This document shows positions 7,426-12,612 of a stretch of DNA of 12,612 nucleotides, one piece after another (positions within the stretch are counted from its first letter, which is position 1; each line of letters opens with the position of its first letter). Location of the stretch: the NCBI GenBank assembly GCA_964384625.1, contig CAYLNH010000219.1, forward strand, positions 1 to 12,612. The letters run 5' to 3'. The notes below the pieces were generated by a model. The model was not told the DNA's origin. It was given only the letters and a program-made list of their open reading frames with translations, and did not search any database. A program made the translations under genes and the position numbers. The stretch is from CAYLNH01 sp964384625. GTDB taxonomy: Bacteria; Verrucomicrobiota; Lentisphaeria; JABSQK01.

Positions 7426-9429
7426 ATGAATCAAGTGACGCATTGGAGCAAAGATTACCCCTGGCGGCAGATACAGACGAACCTGCCCGAAATCGCCATG
7501 GAAGATATCGACGCCGAACGCTACGTCCGCGACCTGCAGGAGATGCATGCGACCGTAGCGATGATCAACACCTCAGGCATCATCGCCAGCTATCCCACTG
7601 CCCTGCCCTGCCATTTCCAGAGCCCGCATCTCAACGGCGATTCGCTTGAAACGATCATTGCCGCCTGCCACCGGGAAGGCATTAGAGTTGTGGCGCGGAC
7701 GGACTTTTCGAAAGTGCGCCGCCCCATCTACGAACAGCACCCGGAGTGGGCCTGCATCTACCCCGATCACGGCATCGAAGACTACAACGGCAACGTTCAC
7801 TGCTGCGTCAACGGCGACTACCAGCGCGTCTGCGCGCCGCAGATCATCGAAGAAACCCTGACCCGGCTCGATGTTGACGGGATCTTCTTCAACATGGGCG
7901 GCTACAGCACGCGGAATTACAATCATGAGTACCTGGGAATCTGCCAGTGCGATAACTGTAAGGACCTCTTTCGCGAACGTTTCGATCTCACTTTGCCGCT
8001 GCAGGAAGATTGGGAAGATCCCGTCTTCCGGAAGTATCTCGTCTTCAAACGCGACACCTCCGCCGAACGCAAACGCGATATCGTGCAGTTCATCAAAACC
8101 ATCCGGCCGGACCTGATGATTGACCGGACAACCGCAGAGGACTTCGGCTTTGTCCGCAGCGAGTCGAACACGGAAATCGGCCGGCCGCTGCCGCATTGGC
8201 AATACAGCGGCTCGAGCAACACGAAGGTCGCCGTCACGTCACATCCGAATCTGATCGCCAGCAATACCAGCGTCGATTTCATCGGCTACTTCTATCGCCA
8301 CGTTGCGGTCTCGCCGGCCCAACAGGAACTGCGGCTCCGGCAGGCGCTCGCCAACTGCGGCGGGCTCGATTACTATCTCATCGGCCGCCTGGACAACCAC
8401 CGCGACCGCTCCGGCTTCGAACGGGTCAGACGTGTCTTTGCCTTTCATGAAGCGCACTTCGACAGCACCTACAAGGGCCTGCGGCCGCTGGCGTCAACGC
8501 TGCTTCTGCACGGCGGCTCCGGCTACCGCGGCTGGTTCCGGCTGCTCACCGAAACGCATGTCCCGTTCAATGTCGTCAAACAGGACAAACTCGCCGCGAT
8601 CGACCTTTCCAGTTACGACTCCCTGGTGCTGGCCGATGTCAAATACATCCCCGACGCCGATGCCAGGTTGATCGACGATTTCGTCGACGCGGGCGGCACC
8701 CTGATTGCCACCGGCCAGACCGGTTTCGGCGACGACTGGTTTGAGGATCGCAACGCCTGCGCCCTGCAATCGCTCGGCATCCGGCGAACCACGGAGATCA
8801 ACGACGATATGCGGTCCGCAGTCCTTGCGGTGATGGACAAAGAAAGCTTCCCGTCAATGCACGACAGGGACCTCCTGTACTTCGGCGACAGCTTCGTGTT
8901 CAACGACTACGACGACTCGGCAACCGGCATGCTGCGGCTGATTCCGCCACACTGGTTTGGACCGCCGGAACGCTGCTATTGGAGCGAAGAAACCGACTTG
9001 CCCGGACTGATCGTGAACACGTTCGGCGCCGGCAAGGCGATCTACTTCCCCTGGAAACCCGGCGCCCTGTTCCACCGGGAAGGCTACGACAATACCATCG
9101 TCTTCCTTCGCGATGTCCTCAAGCAGATCGCCCACCGCCCGATGATCGAAGGTCTGCCGCCGCAGGTGGAAGTCACTTTGGCAGGACCTCCTGACGGTTC
9201 ATTCACTCTTCTGCAGCTGGTGAATACCTCCGGACACTTCGGCAATTCATTCTACGAGCCGATTACGATGACGGATCTCACGATCGCGCTGCCCTTTGGT
9301 TGCGAGCCGGAAAGCATCACGCGTCTCACCGACGGCAATGCCGTGCCGTTTGGATTTGACAACGGCAGACTCACACTTTCGCTCAGTCGACTCGAAGCAT
9401 TCGAAGCAATCAGAATCAACCACAGATAA
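7426..9429 (+). CDS. GHL6-like / beta-galactosidase-like glycosyl hydrolase
   Basis: A 667-residue protein with no signal peptide, predicted cytoplasmic. The N-terminal two thirds match the pattern of hypothetical glycosyl hydrolase family 6 proteins, a TIM-barrel group related to GH42-type enzymes: a WxxDYPWRQIQTNLPEI opening, HPEWACIYPDHG (about 106-116), TRLDVDGIFFN (146-156), and a CQCDNC cluster with Cys at 173, 175 and 178. Residues about 350-530 resemble the GH42 trimerisation-like domain with an amidotransferase fold (FVDAGGTLIATG). The true substrate of this group is unknown; a role in oligosaccharide trimming is inferred from the neighbours. The start at 7426 is chosen because family-like text begins at once. 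No good ribosome binding site precedes it: ACAGG directly touches the ATG. The last three codons and the stop are made by the edge of repeat element 2. Confidence 0.8.
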   Translation: MNQVTHWSKDYPWRQIQTNLPEIAMEDIDAERYVRDLQEMHATVAMINTSGIIASYPTALPCHFQSPHLNGDSLETIIAACHREGIRVVARTDFSKVRRPIYEQHPEWACIYPDHGIEDYNGNVHCCVNGDYQRVCAPQIIEETLTRLDVDGIFFNMGGYSTRNYNHEYLGICQCDNCKDLFRERFDLTLPLQEDWEDPVFRKYLVFKRDTSAERKRDIVQFIKTIRPDLMIDRTTAEDFGFVRSESNTEIGRPLPHWQYSGSSNTKVAVTSHPNLIASNTSVDFIGYFYRHVAVSPAQQELRLRQALANCGGLDYYLIGRLDNHRDRSGFERVRRVFAFHEAHFDSTYKGLRPLASTLLLHGGSGYRGWFRLLTETHVPFNVVKQDKLAAIDLSSYDSLVLADVKYIPDADARLIDDFVDAGGTLIATGQTGFGDDWFEDRNACALQSLGIRRTTEINDDMRSAVLAVMDKESFPSMHDRDLLYFGDSFVFNDYDDSATGMLRLIPPHWFGPPERCYWSEETDLPGLIVNTFGAGKAIYFPWKPGALFHREGYDNTIVFLRDVLKQIAHRPMIEGLPPQVEVTLAGPPDGSFTLLQLVNTSGHFGNSFYEPITMTDLTIALPFGCEPESITRLTDGNAVPFGFDNGRLTLSLSRLEAFEAIRINHR

Positions 9430-9646
9430 ACACGGATGCACACAGATATAGAGGAGTTGTCCATCGGCGTTGCTCTTTCTCTTACGCATTCTGCTCCGAG
9501 AAGTAGCGCGGGCCTCTGTCCCGCGACTCCTCCGCCTGACGGCAGGAACGCGGGACAGAGGCCCGCGCTGCATTCAGGAAGCGAACAAGAGGAAACGCTG
9601 ACCTTTGCAGCCCGCCCAAAAAAGGAACATTCGTTCATCTGTGGTT
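9418..9646. repeat. Repeat element 2 with period-10 inverted ends, overlapping the hydrolase stop codon
   Basis: A 229-bp unit with the same ends as element 1: AACCACAGAT at 9418-9427 and ATCTGTGGTT at 9637-9646. The left side reads CACAGATAAA, CACGGATGCA, CACAGATATA, an exact 10-bp period. The hydrolase reading frame enters the element, and the TAA at 9427-9429 inside the repeat ends the protein. The interior is unrelated to element 1 and contains a long perfect hairpin (9505-9569). The right end lies 12 nt before the ribosome binding site of the next gene. No gene was recognised inside. Confidence 0.75.
9505..9569. repeat. Long perfect inverted repeat nested in element 2
   Basis: The arms at 9505-9525 and 9549-9569 are 21 bp long and perfectly complementary, built around GCGCGGGCCTCTGTCCCGCG. 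The loop region (TCCTCCGCCTGACGGCAGGA) can itself pair in part (TCCT/AGGA and GCC/GGC). It looks like a dispersed hairpin repeat rather than a terminator, as there is no T tract and a co-directional gene starts 100 nt later. In RNA it would form an extremely stable stem inside the operon transcript. Confidence 0.8.
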
Positions 9647-9669
9647 AGAAACACACCAAGGAGAATCCT

Positions 9670-10551
9670 ATGAGTATCGCCCCCGGAACAACACAAATCG
9701 GCTTCATCGGTATCGGCGTCATGGGCAAAAGCATGGCCGGCCATTTGCTCGATGCCGGTTACGACCTGCACATCTACACGCGCACGAAAGAGAAGGCGAA
9801 GGACCTCCTGAATCGCGGCGCCGACTGGTATGACACCGTTGCGGACCTGGCGCCGAACTGCGATGTCATCTTCACCATCGTCGGCTTTCCGCCGGACGTT
9901 GAACAGGTCTACCTCGGCGACGACGGCATCATCGCAAACATGAAGGACGGCGCAATCGTGGTCGACATGACCACGTCCAAGCCGGAACTGGCGGTAGAGA
10001 TTGCTGAAGCAGCCAAAGCCAGAAGCGGTATGTCGCTCGACGCCCCGGTTTCCGGCGGCGACACCGGCGCCCGCGAAGCGCGACTGTCGATCATGGTCGG
10101 CGGCGACAAGCCGGCGTTCGACGCGGTCCTGCCGTTGTTCCAGTTGATGGGCAAGAACATCGTCTACCAGGGCCCGGCCGGCAGCGGGCAGCACTGCAAA
10201 ATGTGCAACCAGATCGCGATCGCCGCCAACATGCTCGGCGTCTGCGAAGCCATCGCTTACGCGAAGAAATCCGGGCTCGACCCGGAAGTCGTTCTGCAGA
10301 GCATCGAGGCCGGGGCCGCCGGCAGTTGGTCGTTGTCGAATCTCGCCCCGCGCATGCTCGCCGGCAACTTCGACCCCGGCTTCTACGTCAAGCATTTCAT
10401 CAAAGACATGACCATCGCCTCCGACTCCGCGAAAGCCATGGATCTCGACACTCCCGGACTGGATCTGGCCAAGTCCATGTACGAGAAGCTCCAGTCCCAG
10501 GGCGGCGGCGACGACGGCACGCAGGGCCTGTACAAACTGTACGAAGGATAA
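9670..10551 (+). CDS. Beta-hydroxyacid dehydrogenase, tartronate semialdehyde reductase / 3-hydroxyisobutyrate dehydrogenase type
   Basis: A 293-residue protein of typical family length, preceded by AAGGAG 6 nt before the ATG. Residues 11-20 (GFIGIGVMGK) form the dinucleotide-binding glycine motif. DAPVSGGDTGAREARLSIMVGG (124-145) is the substrate-binding signature. Lys177 with Asn180 in GSGQHCKMCNQ is the catalytic pair known in this family. An Arg after strand beta-2 (YTRTK, Arg38) may favour NADP(H), but this is only suggestive. Enzymes of this family reduce tartronate semialdehyde to D-glycerate or oxidise related 3-hydroxyacids. In a uronate locus a GarR-like or other sugar-acid reductase role is plausible; a substrate-level name is not justified. 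It is the last gene of the rightward run. Confidence 0.85.
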   Translation: MSIAPGTTQIGFIGIGVMGKSMAGHLLDAGYDLHIYTRTKEKAKDLLNRGADWYDTVADLAPNCDVIFTIVGFPPDVEQVYLGDDGIIANMKDGAIVVDMTTSKPELAVEIAEAAKARSGMSLDAPVSGGDTGAREARLSIMVGGDKPAFDAVLPLFQLMGKNIVYQGPAGSGQHCKMCNQIAIAANMLGVCEAIAYAKKSGLDPEVVLQSIEAGAAGSWSLSNLAPRMLAGNFDPGFYVKHFIKDMTIASDSAKAMDLDTPGLDLAKSMYEKLQSQGGGDDGTQGLYKLYEG

Positions 10552-10811
10552 CAATCCCGGCGCACAAGCACCCGCGGGTGCGCGGCTGCCCCCCACAATG
10601 CTGGCACTCCGCGCCTGCGGTTGCTGCTCCGCGTCATTGTTGACGCGAACCGTTGCGTGCGGCGTACGGAAGAGGCGCGGCGCGCTGAGGAAAGGGGCTC
10701 TGCCCCTTGAACCCCGCAAGGGAGCGGGTGCGCCCCCTTGACCCCCACAATGCTGGCGCTCCGCGCCATTGTTGACGCGGACCGGGGGAACAGGCCCGGC
10801 GCACAAACGAG
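10552..10811. repeat. Repeat-rich intergenic stretch with a duplicated unit and several hairpins
   Basis: No gene is supported in this stretch between convergent genes. A unit starting CCCCACAATGCTGGC occurs at 10591-10615 plus 10635-10652 and again, uninterrupted, at 10743-10784. The first copy carries 19 extra bases before the shared CATTGTTGACGCG part. Small perfect inverted repeats lie between and within the copies: 10630-10636 with 10641-10647, AAGGGGC/GCCCCTT (10692-10698 with 10702-10708), and CAAGGG/CCCTTG (10717-10722 with 10735-10740). Such GC-rich hairpin clusters are usually dispersed intergenic repeats. Confidence 0.6.
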
Positions 10812-10843
10812 ATGGGCCGGTTCCTGTGATGGAACCGGCCCAT
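10812..10843. terminator. Perfect 13-bp hairpin between convergent genes
   Basis: ATGGGCCGGTTCC (10812-10824) pairs fully with GGAACCGGCCCAT (10831-10843) around the six-base loop TGTGAT. It starts 22 nt past the stop of the leftward kinase gene and is followed on that strand by a modest CGTTTG stretch. It is the likely terminator of the kinase gene and may also stop rightward transcripts that pass the repeat region. Confidence 0.7.
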
Positions 10844-10865
10844 GGTAGATCTCGGTCAGTTGCGC

Positions 10866-11945
10866 CTAGCGTTTGACGCGGGCGTTGCCTTCCCAGATGC
10901 TCCAGATCTGGTCCTCGTCCGCCGGCTGCGAGTAGTCGGTCAACAACGTCGTGACCAAGGCGCCGTTGGCCCAGCCGAACTGCGCCCATTTCTCGGGCTC
11001 CCAGCCTTTGAGGATGGCATAGAGCATGCCGCCGACGAAGCCGTCGCCGCCGCCGATCCGGTCGAGCACGCCGATTTCACGCGGTTCGATCACGTGCCAG
11101 TTGTCGCCTTCAGCCATAATGGCACCCCAGCGATGACAATTGGCGTGGACCACTTCGCGCAAGGTCGTGGCGAACACCTGGGCGTTCGGATAGGCTTGTT
11201 TGACGCGGTTGATCATGCCCTTGAAGCCTTCGATCTTCGCCGCCAGGTCTTTGCCGCCGGCTTCCGGGCCTTCGATGTTCAGACAGAGCTGGAAGTCTTC
11301 TTCGTTGCCGATGAGGATGTCGGAGATGCCCGCGATCTCGGAGAAGATGTCGTGCAGTTCCTGTTCGCGATTGATCCAGAAGGACGCGCGGTGATTCAGG
11401 TCGAAGGAGATCCTTGTACCGTGCTTCTTGGCGGCACGCGCGATCTCGAGACAAAACTGACCGGTCTCCGGCGACAGCGCGCCGATCAAACCGGACAGGT
11501 GCACAATCTGCACGCCCTCTTCGCCGAAGATGCGGTCCAGATCGAAATCCTTGACGTTCAGCGTGCGCCCGACTTCGCCGGCGCGGTCATTCTGCACCCG
11601 CGGTCCGCGGGAACCCGTGCCGCTGTCCGCCAGATTAAACTGATGGCGGTACCCCCAGGGACTGCCCTGCTCGACTTCCGGACCTTCGTAGTCCATGTGC
11701 CGACTGCCCAGGTTGTCCTTGATCAACCGCGCAATCGGACTGCCCTTGACGAAGGTCGTCAGCACTTTGACCGGCAGACCGAGGTAGGAGGAAACGCTGG
11801 CGACGTTGGATTCGGCACTGGTGACCTGCAGTTTGAGCAGGGAATTGGTGTGCATCGGCTGACCGTCGGCAGGAGTCAGGCGGACGCCCATGCTGGTGGC
11901 CACGAGCATGGCGTATTTGCAGTCGTTCTTCAGTTCGATACTCAT
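10866..11945 (-). CDS. PfkB family carbohydrate kinase, probable 2-keto-3-deoxygluconate kinase
   Basis: A 359-residue cytoplasmic kinase. The C-terminal PfkB signature is clear at about 295-306 (DRIGGGDGFVGG): Asp301 would be the catalytic base, with the preceding glycines as the anion hole. Other family text includes ISFDLNHRASFW (179-190), SDILIGNEEDF (208-218) and IVHLSGLIGALS (147-158). The Asn-His-Arg and NEED motifs fit KDG kinases, which phosphorylate 2-keto-3-deoxygluconate for aldolase cleavage in uronate catabolism. Other PfkB sugars cannot be excluded. It is longer than the usual 300-340 residues, with extra text around 85-125. The ATG at 11943-11945 is chosen because AGGAG lies 6 nt upstream; the frame stays open 25 codons further but crosses the promoter and palindrome. 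It has its own promoter and converges on the operon. Confidence 0.82.
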   Translation of the reverse strand: MSIELKNDCKYAMLVATSMGVRLTPADGQPMHTNSLLKLQVTSAESNVASVSSYLGLPVKVLTTFVKGSPIARLIKDNLGSRHMDYEGPEVEQGSPWGYRHQFNLADSGTGSRGPRVQNDRAGEVGRTLNVKDFDLDRIFGEEGVQIVHLSGLIGALSPETGQFCLEIARAAKKHGTRISFDLNHRASFWINREQELHDIFSEIAGISDILIGNEEDFQLCLNIEGPEAGGKDLAAKIEGFKGMINRVKQAYPNAQVFATTLREVVHANCHRWGAIMAEGDNWHVIEPREIGVLDRIGGGDGFVGGMLYAILKGWEPEKWAQFGWANGALVTTLLTDYSQPADEDQIWSIWEGNARVKR

Positions 11946-11951
11946 GCATTT

Positions 11952-11956
11952 CTCCT
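11952..11956 (-). promoter_or_regulatory. Ribosome binding site fixing the kinase start
   Basis: AGGAG on the minus strand lies 6 nt before the ATG at 11943-11945. It rules in this start over the upstream in-frame ATG codons, which lie within the promoter-operator segment. Confidence 0.7.
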
Positions 11957-11992
11957 TTGCGCAGGGGCTTGAGTCGTGATTCCGGGCGCGAT

Positions 11993-12008
11993 ATGCCATC
12001 GTTGGCAT
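11993..12008. promoter_or_regulatory. Operator-like palindrome ATGCCA-N4-TGGCAT before the kinase gene
   Basis: The arms at 11993-11998 and 12003-12008 are perfectly complementary around TCGT. It lies just downstream of the predicted start of transcription of the leftward kinase gene, where a repressor would block elongation. It matches neither the LacI-type nor the GntR-type site in this window, so a third regulator is implied if it is functional. Confidence 0.45.
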
Positions 12009-12019
12009 GAATCCAGTCA

Positions 12020-12048
12020 TATGTAAGACGAAACGCGGGCAGCGTCAA
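12020..12048 (-). promoter_or_regulatory. Candidate promoter of the kinase gene
   Basis: Read on the minus strand: TTGACG (12043-12048), 17-nt spacer, then TACATA (12020-12025). The -35 matches five of six consensus bases; the -10 is poor. Transcription would begin near 12013, about 68 nt before the start codon. Confidence 0.4.
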
Positions 12049-12202
12049 GCGGTGCAAGGTCATTTTCGATGCTTTGCCGTCACGTTTTGCCGATTGCTAA
12101 CGGATTCTTAATCGCCGCCATTGCGCCTTTGGCAATTCTGGAGTACATTGTACCATCACTCCGGAGGACGTGTTGGTAAACCTCCGAGATGTGAGGGTCA
12201 GG

Positions 12203-12226
12203 GGTCAAAACGAATAACGTTTGACC
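12203..12226. repeat. REP-like inverted repeat
   Basis: GGTCAAA (12203-12209) pairs with TTTGACC (12220-12226). Two more CG pairs form inside if one A is bulged, leaving the loop AATAA. The upstream flank repeats a GGGTCA motif (GGGTCAGGGGTCA). The overall look is like REP palindromes associated with RAYT transposases, which often carry a GGGTCA-type foot. No transposase is in the window, so the assignment is by resemblance only. Confidence 0.4.
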
Positions 12227-12240
12227 GAGAGAAGAAAGCC

Positions 12241-12585
12241 TTGAGAGAGGAAGACACCCGGAAGAACGGGATTGTAGCCCGCCTTCGACGCAAACGTTCT
12301 GTGCGGTACATTGTTGCCGTCGTCCTGGCTGTGCTCGTAGTGGCCGGCGGCGGCATCTGGTTCCGTCAGAAGCGGCTGCCGCATTTTCACACCGTCAGCG
12401 GGGGCCGTCTGTACCGCAGCGGTCAGCCGCGGGGGATCGGCCTGCATGCCGTGCGTCTCCGCGGCGTCAAGACCGTGGTCAATCTGCGCAAGCCCCACAG
12501 CGACGGCGTCCAGGCCGAGCGCGAGTACATGGAAGACAACGACATCGCTTTCCATATTGTCTCGTGTTTGGCTCGGGGGGTATAA
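12241..12585 (+). CDS. Truncated membrane-anchored dual-specificity/tyrosine phosphatase-like protein
   Basis: From a TTG at 12241 the product is 114 residues; the frame is open from 12121, and the start is uncertain because no strong ribosome binding site is seen. A basic stretch (RLRRKRSVR) precedes one hydrophobic segment (YIVAVVLAVLVVAGGGIWF), which would anchor the protein with the rest outside the cytoplasm. The text after it, FHTVSGGRLYRSGQP...GVKTVVNLRK, is the typical opening of SIW14/DSP-like phosphatase domains. The catalytic Cys-X5-Arg loop expected about 50-60 residues later is absent, because the frame stops at 12583-12585 after HIVSCLARGV. This is a remnant, a frameshift, or a join at the sequence edge. 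It shows no clear tie to the sugar-acid genes. Confidence 0.6.
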   Translation: MREEDTRKNGIVARLRRKRSVRYIVAVVLAVLVVAGGGIWFRQKRLPHFHTVSGGRLYRSGQPRGIGLHAVRLRGVKTVVNLRKPHSDGVQAEREYMEDNDIAFHIVSCLARGV

Positions 12586-12612
12586 TTCTCAGGGGGTTGA
12601 ATCAGATAGAAC

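Larger units (their letters stand above)
11946..12240. other. Divergent intergenic region between kinase and phosphatase-like gene
   Basis: This roughly 295-bp stretch carries, from left to right, the kinase ribosome binding site, an operator-like palindrome, a leftward promoter candidate, a weak rightward promoter candidate (TTGGCA at 12129-12134 and TACCAT at 12151-12156, 16-nt spacing), and a REP-like inverted repeat at 12203-12226. A small palindrome GTACA-T-TGTAC lies at 12143-12153. No gene was recognised. Confidence 0.55.

Noticed and set aside
9505..9569. Intrinsic terminator between the hydrolase and the dehydrogenase
   Set aside because: There is no T tract after the stem, and the next gene is co-directional with a good ribosome binding site; a dispersed hairpin repeat fits better.
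9436..9648. Small open frame inside repeat element 2
   Set aside because: It is made of repeat ends and the nested hairpin; such sequence is not protein-like.
9574..10989. Open frame of 471 codons on the - strand
   Set aside because: It covers the dehydrogenase gene in antisense plus the intergenic repeats; its composition is biased and no motif is seen.
10842..11972. Open frame of 376 codons on the + strand
   Set aside because: It is the antisense shadow of the PfkB kinase, whose family motifs and ribosome binding site are clear.

Overview
The window looks like a polysaccharide/uronate-use locus from a GC-rich, free-living or gut/sediment bacterium of the Planctomycetota-Verrucomicrobiota-Lentisphaerota type. 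This is inferred from four things: an H-X9-DG pseudopilin tail at the left edge, hypothetical glycosyl hydrolases typical of those phyla, paired LacI and GntR regulators beside secreted and cytoplasmic carbohydrate enzymes, and dispersed period-10 'CACAGATGNA' repeats between genes. No rRNA, tRNA, CRISPR array or transposase gene was seen.

Layout. (1) 52-399 (+): 3' end of an H-X9-DG pseudopilin-like protein, followed by a strong hairpin (428-463) that could end transcription from both sides. (2) 501-2879 (-): a secreted two-domain pectate-lyase-superfamily beta-helix protein. It lies downstream of a co-directional LacI-family regulator at 3039-4052 (-). Matching ATTAACGTTAAT-type palindromes precede both genes. 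(3) 4053-4380: divergent control region with a near-consensus promoter for the rightward genes, overlapped by a TGGTCTG/CAGACCA inverted repeat. (4) 4381-10551 (+): a four-gene, operon-like run of a FadR/GntR regulator, a large alpha-glucuronidase-like glycosidase, a GHL6/beta-galactosidase-like hydrolase, and a beta-hydroxyacid dehydrogenase of the tartronate-semialdehyde-reductase type. Two repeat elements sit in its gene junctions, and one supplies the stop codon of the hydrolase. (5) 10552-10865: repeat-rich convergent intergenic region ending in a perfect 13-bp hairpin. (6) 10866-11945 (-): a PfkB kinase, probably a 2-keto-3-deoxygluconate (KDG) kinase, with its own promoter and an operator-like palindrome. 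(7) 12241-12585 (+): the N-terminal part of a membrane-anchored dual-specificity/tyrosine phosphatase-like protein lacking its catalytic motif at the right edge, preceded by a REP-like palindrome.

Together: the lyase would act outside the cytoplasm on pectin-like or other uronate-containing glycans. The two hydrolases have no signal peptide and would process imported oligosaccharides. The dehydrogenase and KDG kinase would feed uronate carbon into central metabolism. LacI appears to control itself and the secreted lyase; the FadR/GntR regulator probably controls itself and the intracellular operon. No transporter, uronate isomerase or dehydratase is present, so the pathway is incomplete here. 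I see no wholly new system. The most distinctive items are the in-operon repeat elements, the two separate operator types, and a glycosidase whose exact family and substrate cannot be fixed from sequence alone.
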